A DNA stretch of 64,000 nt from positions 62,001 to 126,000 of the forward strand of contig NZ_BDBM01000008.1 in the NCBI RefSeq assembly GCF_001612985.1. Reading direction: 5' to 3'. Position 1 is the first letter of the stretch. Each line of letters opens with the position of its first letter. The notes beneath the pieces are model-generated. The model made no database searches and was not told the DNA's origin. It was given only the letters and a program-made list of their open reading frames with translations. A program made the translations under genes and the position numbers. This document shows, one piece after another, positions 1 to 6,861 of this stretch. Source of the stretch: Nocardia gamkensis NBRC 108242 (GTDB lineage Bacteria; Actinomycetota; Actinomycetes; Mycobacteriales; Mycobacteriaceae).

Positions 1-2
1 GG

Positions 3-584
3 ATGCATCGCGGCAACACCCTCTATCGGTTGCGCACGGGTGACCTGCCGGTGGTCCGCACGCCCGGACTGCATCTGGACCCCGAGGAGAAGGTGCACCT
101 CGACCTGCCCGCGACGCACGTCCGTCAGCTCGCGCGCGGCCCGAAGCTCACCGAGGGCAGGCTGATCGGCAGCAATAAGAAGCTGCGATTCGTCGGCGCC
201 GACACCGGTATCGAGATGCTCTGGTCACGAGTGGTTTCCGTGCACGCGGAGCAAGGCGCGGTGGTGATCGCGGCCACCTCCGCGCGCGGCGGCGCGACGT
301 TCGCCGTCGACGATCCGGACTACGTCTCGGCCGCGCTGGAAGGCGCGCTGCGCGTGGCCAAACGTCTCGTCCTCACTCCGGGCCAGCGTGATACCCGCAG
401 CATCTCGCAGGAAGTGAAGGCGCAGGTGTGGCAGCGTGACGGCGGCCGGTGCGTCGAGTGCGGCGACGGGCACTACCTGGAGTTCGACCACATCATTCCG
501 CTCAGCCGCGGTGGGGCGACCAGCGCGGCGAACCTCCAGATCCTGTGCCGCGCGTGCAACCGAGCCAAGGGCGCCCGCATCTGA
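3..584 (+). CDS. HNH endonuclease-family protein (5' end may lie outside window)
   Basis: A 193-residue reading frame that ends in a C-terminal HNH nuclease domain. The metal/zinc module is visible: Cys150 and Cys153 (CVEC), the DHI core at Asp162-His163, Asn177 and the second Cys pair Cys182/Cys185 followed by N-R-A-K. The first 125 residues are a non-enzymatic region without a recognised domain. HNH proteins of this compact type are widespread in actinomycetes; their substrate is usually unknown. The ATG at position 3 is only two bases from the window edge, so the protein could be longer. The gene is tail-to-tail with the TetR gene, which ends 7 bp away on the other strand. Family assignment is secure; the role is not. 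Confidence 0.8.
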   Translation: MHRGNTLYRLRTGDLPVVRTPGLHLDPEEKVHLDLPATHVRQLARGPKLTEGRLIGSNKKLRFVGADTGIEMLWSRVVSVHAEQGAVVIAATSARGGATFAVDDPDYVSAALEGALRVAKRLVLTPGQRDTRSISQEVKAQVWQRDGGRCVECGDGHYLEFDHIIPLSRGGATSAANLQILCRACNRAKGARI

Positions 585-591
585 CCCGGTC

Positions 592-1317
592 TCACTCGGT
601 GAGCAAGCCCGCCGTGCGGCCCAGATCGGCGAGCATCGCGTCGAACAGGATCTCCGGATTGTCCAGCGGGATCGGGTAGTTCCCGAAGACCTCGAGTGTG
701 ACGTGCCCGTAGAGCCGCGCCCAGATCTGGATCATCAGATACGTCACCCCGAGATCCAGTTTCTCGGCGGGGAATTTCTGGCTCGACTCCGACAGCGCGG
801 CCAGCAGTTCGGTCTGGAAGTGCACCAGGTCCTCGCGCAGCCCCGGCGGAATGACGTCGGTGGACGGCGTGACGATGTCGTAGGTGGCCAGCAGCCTGCC
901 CGCCGCGGCCAGGAAGACCCGGCCGAAGGGCTCGTCGAAGCGGCGCAGCGCGCGGGCCTGCCCGGCGCCGGGCGAGGCGAACACCAGGGTGAACTCCCTG
1001 GTGTGCGTCAGCGCCCAGCGCCGGAAGCCACGGCAGATGGCGAAGAACTGCACGGCGCCGTCGTCGGGCAGCGTGGCGATCTCGGCGGTCAGTTCCGCCG
1101 CCAGGTCGGCGCAGAAGTCCAGCCGCAGTCGCTCCAGCAGGTCTTCCAGCGAGTTGTAGTACCGGTACAGCGCGGGCGCGGTGACACCGAGTTCGCGCGC
1201 GATGGCGCGCAGGGTGACCGCATCGGGTCCGCGTTCGACCAGCAGCGCGCTGGCCACCCGCCGGATGTCGGTGTCGGTCACCACCGGCGCGCGACCCCGT
1301 GGTCTGGACTGTTGCAC
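592..1317 (-). CDS. TetR-family transcriptional regulator
   Basis: About 241 residues from a GTG start at 1317. The N-terminal HTH is clear near residues 14-60: the helix-turn-helix TLRAIARELGVTAPALYRYY is the classic TetR recognition unit. The rest is an all-helical ligand/dimer domain. The frame stays open upstream to 1737, but that extension is read out of the CYP125 gene and resembles no regulator, so the GTG at 1317, 8 bp after the CYP125 stop, was chosen; the next in-frame GTG pair lies 11 codons on. No strong Shine-Dalgarno is present, so translation is probably coupled to CYP125. It likely controls the CYP125 operon and itself through the palindrome at 2661-2677. The effector is unknown; a lipid or steroid is plausible from context. 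Confidence 0.85.
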   Translation of the reverse strand: MQQSRPRGRAPVVTDTDIRRVASALLVERGPDAVTLRAIARELGVTAPALYRYYNSLEDLLERLRLDFCADLAAELTAEIATLPDDGAVQFFAICRGFRRWALTHTREFTLVFASPGAGQARALRRFDEPFGRVFLAAAGRLLATYDIVTPSTDVIPPGLREDLVHFQTELLAALSESSQKFPAEKLDLGVTYLMIQIWARLYGHVTLEVFGNYPIPLDNPEILFDAMLADLGRTAGLLTE

Positions 1318-1325
1318 CGATCGAT

Positions 1326-2561
1326 TCAAGCGTATTCGACTTCCCAGCGCTTGATTCCGTTCAGCCAGCCCGACCGCAGCCGCACCGGCTCGGCGACCTG
1401 CCGCAGGTTGGGCATCACGTCGGCGATGGCGTTGAACATCAGATCGATCTGCAGCCTGGCCAGGTTCGCGCCGACGCAGTAGTGCGTGCCGGTGCCACCG
1501 AAACCCACGTGCGGGTTGGGATCGCGCAGCACGTCGAAGGTGAACGGATCCGCGAAGGCTTCCTCGTCGAAATTGGCCGAGCTGTAGAACAATCCGAGCC
1601 GCTGCCCCTTCTCGATCTCCTGGCCGCCGAGCACGGTGTCCTGGGTCGCGGTGCGCTGGAACGCGGTGACCGGCGTGGCCCACCGGACGATCTCGTCGGG
1701 CGCGGTGCGCGGGCGCTGCTGCCGGTAGATCTCCCACTGCTCAGGGTGGTCCACGAACGCTTTCATGCCGTGGGTGATCGAATTGCGGGTGGTCTCGTTG
1801 CCCGCGACCGACAGCAGGATGACGAAGAACGCGAACTCGTCCGAGCCGAGGTGCTCGCCGTCGATGTCGGCGTTGACCAGCTGGGTGACGATGTCCTCGG
1901 CCGGGCAGGCGCGCCGCTGCTCGGCCATGTTCCAGGCGTAACCCATCACCTCGGCGGTGGCGGCGTGGTGATCGCCGTCGAACTCCGGGTCGTCGTAGGA
2001 GATCATCTGGTTGGACCAGTCGAAGATCTTCTTCCGGTCCTCCTGCGGGATGCCGAGCAGCTCGGCGATGGCCTGCAACGGCAGTTCGCAGGCGACCTGT
2101 TCGACGAAGTCGCCGCTGCCGGACTTCTTCGCCTCGTGCACGATCCGCGCGGCGCGTTCGGTCAGCGCGGCGCGCAGGCTCTCCACCGCGCGCGGGGTGA
2201 AGCCCTTGGAGATGATGCGGCGGGTCTTGGTGTGCTTGGGCGGATCGAGGTTGAGCAGCAGCATGTCGCCGAGCATGTCGATCTGCTCGCGCGTGGTCTC
2301 CTCGTTGAACCGGATGATGGCGGTGTTCTCGTGCGAGGAGAACACCTCGGGATTCTTCGAGATCTCCTTGATGTGCGCGAGCTTGGAGACGACCCAGTAG
2401 CCACCGTCGTCGAACCCGCTGGCCCGATCGGGCTGCGCGCACCACCACACGGGGGCGGTGCGGCGCAGTTCGGCGAACTCTCCGATGGGCAGGCGGGTGG
2501 CCAGCAGGTCGGGGTCGGTGAAGTCGAATCCCGTGGGGATCGAGGGCGTGGTCACGGTCAC
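1326..2561 (-). CDS. cyp125: Cytochrome P450 CYP125-type steroid C26/C27 monooxygenase
   Basis: A 411-residue P450 closely resembling mycobacterial CYP125A1, which oxidises the terminal methyl of the cholesterol/cholestenone side chain. Visible family signatures include the N-terminal GFDFTDPDLL and FAELRRTAPVWW segments, the I-helix AGNETTRNSITHG (residues 253-265), the K-helix ExxR (E290-R293), NPNPHVGFGGTGTHYCVGAN-type haem loop with Cys362 as axial ligand, and the C-terminal LRSGWLNGIK. Soluble, cytoplasmic, needing ferredoxin and reductase; no ferredoxin gene is adjacent. It heads an operon with the TetR gene downstream. In mycobacteria CYP125 is KstR-controlled; here no KstR-type box is seen and a different palindrome (2661-2677) lies upstream. 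Substrate is inferred from sequence resemblance recalled from the family, not tested. Confidence 0.88.
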   Translation of the reverse strand: MTVTTPSIPTGFDFTDPDLLATRLPIGEFAELRRTAPVWWCAQPDRASGFDDGGYWVVSKLAHIKEISKNPEVFSSHENTAIIRFNEETTREQIDMLGDMLLLNLDPPKHTKTRRIISKGFTPRAVESLRAALTERAARIVHEAKKSGSGDFVEQVACELPLQAIAELLGIPQEDRKKIFDWSNQMISYDDPEFDGDHHAATAEVMGYAWNMAEQRRACPAEDIVTQLVNADIDGEHLGSDEFAFFVILLSVAGNETTRNSITHGMKAFVDHPEQWEIYRQQRPRTAPDEIVRWATPVTAFQRTATQDTVLGGQEIEKGQRLGLFYSSANFDEEAFADPFTFDVLRDPNPHVGFGGTGTHYCVGANLARLQIDLMFNAIADVMPNLRQVAEPVRLRSGWLNGIKRWEVEYA

Positions 2562-2660
2562 GGCTAACTCCTACGGCGGTCTGGGCGCAGACCTGACAAC
2601 GATGCAGGGGACACGGTCAAGGACATGCAACCACAGAACCAGGCTTCGTGAACAGTGTTT

Positions 2661-2677
2661 AGTAAACCCTGTTTACT
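2661..2677. promoter_or_regulatory. Inverted repeat, probable TetR operator upstream of cyp125
   Basis: AGTAAAC-CCT-GTTTACT: perfect 7-bp arms with a 3-bp centre, about 100 bp upstream of the CYP125 start. A second, imperfect half (AACAGTGTT at 2651-2659) partly overlaps. Such dyads are typical TetR operators, and the only TetR gene nearby is the one co-oriented behind CYP125. It differs from the KstR consensus because the half sites are spaced by three rather than two bases. Confidence 0.55.
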
Positions 2678-2725
2678 TTTTCGGCGCGCCCGGGTCTCGC
2701 CGGGGTGGATACGCAGACCGGCTCG

Positions 2726-4132
2726 TCAGAGCGTGATCAGCGGCGGCGGCTGCCAACGCCGCTGCAAGACGGCCGCTTTCGGTGCGAACAACGCCAGGGT
2801 CACCGAGAACGGGTCCGATTCCGGGATGGGCAGCCAGTTGCCCACGGGGACGCCGGAACCCGGATCATCGTGCTGAAGCGTGAGGTCGAGGGAGCTGTCC
2901 GCGTTGAGCACGACGTGCACATGGTGACCGATCGAGTAGATCTCGGCCGGATTGGCCACCAGGTAATCGGCGGCATCGTAGACGGCAAGCGACCAGAACG
3001 CGTCCACCGGCGGCAGCTCGCCCGATGCGAAGTGCAGCCGGAAAGGACCGGAGCCGGCGGGGACCGCCGTGAAGAGGTAATGCGCGTCCTCGGGCAGCGG
3101 GATGCCGAGCGCGCCGAACGCGGTGACCGCTCGCAGCAGATAGTCGGTGCCGTACCGGCCCGCCCCGAGGTCGGAGACCCAGCCGTTGTCGTTGACCGTA
3201 TTCGTGCCCAGCGTCACCGGGAGCTGCTGCTTCACGGTGTCGGCCGCGGCGGTCAGTTCACCTTCGGAGACGCCTTCGACCGCGCCGCCGGGCCGGATGC
3301 CGATCGCCGCGAAACGGCGCATGGCGGGCGCGTCCTCGGGAGCGGGCGGATCGACCGCGAGCACCGCGCACATCCGATCGAAGAAGTCGCGCGCGTTCAT
3401 CCCCATGACCTGATCGACCGGGCGTCGCGTCTCCGATTGCCCGCTGGGCGGTCCACTCGCGGGCGGCTCGGCGCCCGCCCTCCACGCACTCAACGGAACC
3501 AGCCGCAACCTCTCCTGCACCGAGCGCACCACCGCGAGGTCCTTCTCGCCGTCGACCTGGATACGCACGATCAGCCACACCGTCGGCGTGGGCATCGGCA
3601 AGGGCGTGAGACCTTCCGGCAGGGCACCCGACCAGCCCGGGCCGGTCACCGCGTAGGTGAACGGCGCTGACGCCGACCGCGCCTGCGGCCGGACACTGCT
3701 CGGGTTGTGCACGTTGTTCGTCCAGGCGTCCAGCACCTGCGCCAACCAGAACCGGCCCCCTTCCATCGCGGGGACGCTCAGCACCATCGGCTCGTTCGTC
3801 ACGTCGAGCCACGCGGTCGAGTGCAGCGTGTCCGGGTCCGGCCGCGCCACGTTCCGTTGTGCGTGGGTCGGCAACGAGGTCGCGTGCTCGAACCGGTTGA
3901 CGGGCGTGGACGCCTCCGCCGCCATCCGGGCGACGTCCATCAGCACCAGCGGAAAGCCGAACACATAGGCGTCCTTGGCGATCGCTCCGGCCTCGCTGGT
4001 CACCGTCGGGTGGGCCGAGTCGTCCTCGTCCGATCCGCCGCACGACGCCACGCCGAGCGCGGCCACCGACGCCGCCATCCCCAGCACGGTGCGCCGCGAC
4101 AGCGCGGATTCACGGTAGGTCCGGTCGTCCAT
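2726..4132 (-). CDS. DUF1254/DUF1214 lipoprotein, Tat-type signal (copy 2 of tandem pair)
   Basis: A 468-residue exported protein. Residues 1-32 are a twin-arginine leader (LSRRTVLGM) followed by a hydrophobic stretch and a lipobox ending GVASC, so it should be a membrane-anchored lipoprotein. The N-terminal half is a DUF1254 domain (KDAYVFGFPLVLMD..., then the phrase ...RPDPDTLHSTAWLD), the C-terminal half DUF1214 (DAFWSLAVYDAADYLVANP). This two-domain family is common in actinomycetes and proteobacteria; no enzymatic activity is established. It is a paralogue of the next gene upstream (4257-5672), same strand and architecture, evidently a tandem duplication. The gene lies 164 bp upstream of CYP125 but has its own promoter. 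Domain call is confident, function unknown. Confidence 0.85.
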   Translation of the reverse strand: MDDRTYRESALSRRTVLGMAASVAALGVASCGGSDEDDSAHPTVTSEAGAIAKDAYVFGFPLVLMDVARMAAEASTPVNRFEHATSLPTHAQRNVARPDPDTLHSTAWLDVTNEPMVLSVPAMEGGRFWLAQVLDAWTNNVHNPSSVRPQARSASAPFTYAVTGPGWSGALPEGLTPLPMPTPTVWLIVRIQVDGEKDLAVVRSVQERLRLVPLSAWRAGAEPPASGPPSGQSETRRPVDQVMGMNARDFFDRMCAVLAVDPPAPEDAPAMRRFAAIGIRPGGAVEGVSEGELTAAADTVKQQLPVTLGTNTVNDNGWVSDLGAGRYGTDYLLRAVTAFGALGIPLPEDAHYLFTAVPAGSGPFRLHFASGELPPVDAFWSLAVYDAADYLVANPAEIYSIGHHVHVVLNADSSLDLTLQHDDPGSGVPVGNWLPIPESDPFSVTLALFAPKAAVLQRRWQPPPLITL

Positions 4133-4221
4133 GATCCTGTTCCGTCTCCGATCCGATCGGTCGCCGAGCCGGGTCCGTTCCGGAGTATAACCACCTCCGG
4201 CGGGAAAATAGCTGGTCAGCG
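4129..4221 (-). promoter_or_regulatory. Promoter region, duplicated copy B
   Basis: Upstream segment of the 2726-4132 gene. On the minus strand it carries GGTTATACTCCGG with a TATACT -10 box at 4190-4185, preceded by a purine-rich CGGAGG and an ATTTTC motif. The whole segment is repeated with moderate divergence at 5669-5760, upstream of the paralogous gene, so promoter and gene were duplicated together. No canonical -35 hexamer at 16-18 bp is obvious. Confidence 0.5.
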
Positions 4222-4256
4222 CCCGGCGAGCGGCCGGGAACGTGCGGCGGTGCGGG

Positions 4257-5672
4257 TCAGAGCACCGGCACCAACGGCGGCGGACGCCAACGGCCGTGGA
4301 TGGCCTCCTCCTTCGGCGCGTACATCCGCAGGGTCAGCGAGAATTGACCGGCTTCGGGGATGGGCAGCCAGTTCCCGGCGGGAACGGAAGGGCCGGGATC
4401 GGTGTACTGCACCGCGATGTCGGTGGACCCGTCGGGGTTGAGCGTCACCGGCTCCGGATGGCCCACCGCGTAGATCTCCGCGGGGTTGGGCACCAGGTAG
4501 CTGTCGGCGTCGTAGGCGGTCAGCGACCAGAAGTTGTCGACGGGCGGTAGCTGACCCGGTGCGAAGTGCAGCCGGAATCGGCCCGTGCCGCCATCGCCGG
4601 TGCCGGTGCCGGTCGAGGCGAACAGCGTCGGATAGAAGGCGTCCTCCGCCGGACTGGCGCCCAGAGCCACCCTCGCGATGGCGGCGCGGAGCAGATAGTT
4701 GGTGCCGAACCGGCCGACGTCGGGGTCGATGAGCCAGCCGTTCTCGTTGACCGTCCGCGCGCCCAGATAGACCGGGATCTGCTGCTGGGCGGTCTCCACC
4801 GCGGCGGCGAGTTCCACGTCCGAGAGGCCTTCGACCGTGCCGCCGGGCCGGATGCCGATCGTCTCGAAGCGCCGCATGGCGGGCTCGTCCGCACGCGCGG
4901 GCGGATCGACCGCCATCAACGCGCACATCCGATCGAAGAACACCTTCGGGTCCATCTCGTCGACCCACTCCGGCGGTGGCTGCGCGATCCCCTCCCTGGG
5001 TGGCGCGGCGGGCGGCTCGGTGCCCGCCACCCACGCGCTCAACGGAGCCAGCCGCAACCGCTGCTGCAAAGAGTGCACAGCGGGCAGATCGCTCTCGCCG
5101 TCGACCTGGATCCGGACGATCAGCCACACCGTCGGCGTCGGCATCGGCAACGGGGTCAGCCCGGCGGGCAGGTCACCCGACCAGCGCGGGCCGGTAACCA
5201 CGTAGGTGTAGGGCGGCAACACCGATCGCGCCTGCGGACGGCGACCGCTGGGGTTGTGCACGTTGTTCGTCCAGGCGTCCAGCACCTGCGCCAACCAGAA
5301 CCGGCCCCGGTCCATCGCGGGGACGCTCAGCACCATCGGCTCGTTCGACAGATCGAGCCACGCGGTCGACCGCAAAGTGTCCCGGTCCAGCCGCACCACC
5401 TCGCGCTGCGCCGGGGTGGGCAGCGACGACGCGTGCTCGAACCGGTTGACGGGCATGGACGCCTCCGCCGCCATCCGGGTGACGTCCATCAGCACCAGCG
5501 GGTACCCGAATTCGTAGGCGTCCTTGGCGATCGTGGCGGCGTCCCGGGGGACGGGATTCCTGTGCTCGGCCTCGCCGCAGGCAGCCAATCCGAACGCGGC
5601 CACCGATGTCGCGGCGATGCCCAGCGCCGTGCGCCGCGACACCGTGAACTCGCCCTCGGTCCAGTCGTCCAT
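4257..5672 (-). CDS. DUF1254/DUF1214 lipoprotein, Tat-type signal (copy 1 of tandem pair)
   Basis: A 471-residue paralogue of the 2726-4132 product. It has a twin-arginine leader (VSRRTALGI) and lipobox FGLAAC around residue 32, so it is predicted to be Tat-exported and lipid-anchored. The DUF1254 domain (KDAYEFGYPLVLMDV, DRDTLRSTAWLDL) is followed by a linker and DUF1214 (DNFWSLTAYDADSYLVPNP). Long blocks are near-identical to the other copy (WLAQVLDAWTNNVHNPS), while the middle and the acidic residues after the lipobox differ. The two genes are 124 bp apart and each has the same promoter arrangement, which suggests recent duplication and possible dosage or substrate divergence. The physiological role of the family is not known. 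Confidence 0.85.
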   Translation of the reverse strand: MDDWTEGEFTVSRRTALGIAATSVAAFGLAACGEAEHRNPVPRDAATIAKDAYEFGYPLVLMDVTRMAAEASMPVNRFEHASSLPTPAQREVVRLDRDTLRSTAWLDLSNEPMVLSVPAMDRGRFWLAQVLDAWTNNVHNPSGRRPQARSVLPPYTYVVTGPRWSGDLPAGLTPLPMPTPTVWLIVRIQVDGESDLPAVHSLQQRLRLAPLSAWVAGTEPPAAPPREGIAQPPPEWVDEMDPKVFFDRMCALMAVDPPARADEPAMRRFETIGIRPGGTVEGLSDVELAAAVETAQQQIPVYLGARTVNENGWLIDPDVGRFGTNYLLRAAIARVALGASPAEDAFYPTLFASTGTGTGDGGTGRFRLHFAPGQLPPVDNFWSLTAYDADSYLVPNPAEIYAVGHPEPVTLNPDGSTDIAVQYTDPGPSVPAGNWLPIPEAGQFSLTLRMYAPKEEAIHGRWRPPPLVPVL

Positions 5673-5760
5673 GATCCTGCTCCGCCTCCGATCCTATCGG
5701 GCACCGCGAGATCCGCACCGGAGTATAACCGCCCTCCGCAGCGAAAATCGCAGGTCAGCG
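5669..5760 (-). promoter_or_regulatory. Promoter region, duplicated copy A
   Basis: Counterpart of 4129-4221. On the minus strand it reads GGTTATACTCCGG with the TATACT box at 5727-5722, preceded by GCGGAGGGC and GATTTTCGC, and the CAGGTCAGCG end matches the other copy. The shared elements between the copies are the best candidates for functional promoter sequence. Confidence 0.5.
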
Positions 5761-5889
5761 GGGCAATCTCAGGAGGAGGAGCCGAATTCGGCGGAGTCCC
5801 CGGCGAGTGCCACGGGCGGCGATCCGGCGTTGGCACGCTCGTCGTCACCGACGAAGGCGCGCCGCCAGGATCGCCGCGACCGCCTGCGG

Positions 5890-6183
5890 TCAGAACTCCA
5901 GAACGGTGTTCATGATGGTGCCCGCGCTGGTGGCGACCACCCCGCCGAGCATCGCCCCCGCGATCATCTTCGGCGACTGCAATCCGCCGCCGCTCCACTT
6001 CTCCCAGGCGAATCTGCCGCCCGCGTAGATGATGCTGACGATGCCGGACGCGAGCGCGAACCAGGTCAGATACCGCACGAACTGTAAGAGCTTGTCCGCC
6101 AGGGGCGGAGCCTCCGGGGTCGGATTGCCGATCTGCGCCAACGTCGTGAACGAATCGCCGACCGACGCCAGAATGATGCTCAC
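5890..6183 (-). CDS. Small two-helix membrane protein, paralogue of 6478-6753
   Basis: A 97-residue protein from a GTG at 6183 preceded by AGAGGGAG seven bases upstream. It has a polar N-terminus with the phrase LAQIGNPTPEAPP, a first hydrophobic segment (about residues 38-57, LTWFALASGIVSIIYAGGR), a conserved FAWEKWSGGG loop, and a second hydrophobic Gly/Ala-rich segment (KMIAGAMLGGVVATSAGTI). No domain is recognised. The size and two-helix topology recall VirB2/TrbC-type pilin subunits, but there is no cleavable signal and no conjugation gene nearby, so this is only a structural analogy. It is divergent from a near-identical paralogue across a 294-bp spacer, which must hold both promoters. 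Confidence 0.75.
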   Translation of the reverse strand: MSIILASVGDSFTTLAQIGNPTPEAPPLADKLLQFVRYLTWFALASGIVSIIYAGGRFAWEKWSGGGLQSPKMIAGAMLGGVVATSAGTIMNTVLEF

Positions 6184-6477
6184 CGTCTACTCCCTCTACG
6201 CTCGAATACAACCCTGCGTCGACCAGCCGCTATGCGAAAACTGTTCGACCACCGATGAATTCGGCCACGCCCAGGATACGGGCATGCGGCCCGCCGCGGT
6301 GTGCGCACGGCGCGGATCCGCCGCGGCCGGACACGAGTTCGGCTACCCGGGCGCGGGCAGCGGAAACACGAACTTCCCTGCGCTGCACCGACCTGACTGC
6401 ATCGGGGCGAGCGAACGGATACGATCTTCTCAGCGATTCACTTGCCCCTGTCCCGAATCCAGAATGAGCGAACGACG

Positions 6478-6753
6478 ATGATCATGGCCGCCGCTTTCGA
6501 CACCTTGGCGCAGATCGGCAATCCCACCCCAGAAGCGCCGCCGATCTCCGACAAGTTCCTCCAACTGGTCCGCTACCTGACGTGGTTCGTCCTCCTGTCG
6601 GGCATCTGCGGCATCATCTACGCCGGTGGGCGCTTCGCCTGGGAGAAGTGGACCGGCGGCGGGCTCGAGTCGCCGAAGATGGTGGCGGGAGCCATGATCG
6701 GCGGGGTGATCGCCACCAGCGCCGGCACCATCATGAACGCCGTCATCGGCTGA
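6478..6753 (+). CDS. Small two-helix membrane protein, paralogue of 5890-6183
   Basis: About 91 residues from ATG 6478 (an ATG six bases later is also possible). It repeats the same layout as its divergent neighbour: DTLAQIGNPTPEAPP, helix one LTWFVLLSGICGIIYAGGR, the loop FAWEKWTGGG, and helix two KMVAGAMIGGVIATSAGTI. Nucleotide similarity is also high, so the pair is an inverted duplication. The function is unknown; a membrane complex with homo- or hetero-oligomers of the two copies is possible. It is followed by a 17-bp inverted repeat and the convergent TerD-VWA gene. Confidence 0.75.
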   Translation: MIMAAAFDTLAQIGNPTPEAPPISDKFLQLVRYLTWFVLLSGICGIIYAGGRFAWEKWTGGGLESPKMVAGAMIGGVIATSAGTIMNAVIG

Positions 6754-6779
6754 GCCGCGGCGGAGCGATCACCGCCTGC

Positions 6780-6796
6780 TATAGCTTCTCGCTATA
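6780..6796. repeat. AT-rich inverted repeat between convergent genes
   Basis: TATAGC-TTCTC-GCTATA, perfect 6-bp arms with a 5-nt loop, in the gap between the small membrane gene and the TerD-VWA gene. It is AT-rich and has no U-tract, unlike the GC-rich terminators elsewhere in the window, so terminator function is doubtful. Confidence 0.35.
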
Positions 6797-6861
6797 ACAA
6801 GCGGGCGATGCTCCGTGGGCAGGGCAGCCGCGGCATCGTTGCGGCGATGACGCCCACGCGT

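Noticed and set aside
1318-1737. 140-codon extension of the TetR gene into the CYP125 gene
   Set aside because: Low-complexity Arg/Ala-rich translation of the CYP125 gene in a second frame; the family N-terminus begins at about 1317.
2651-2677. KstR site upstream of CYP125
   Set aside because: The half sites AGTAAAC and GTTTACT are spaced by three bases instead of two between AAC and GTT, so it does not fit TnnAACnnGTTnnA.
6780-6796. TATAGC-TTCTC-GCTATA as a transcription terminator
   Set aside because: Low GC, short stem, no T-tract; kept only as a repeat.
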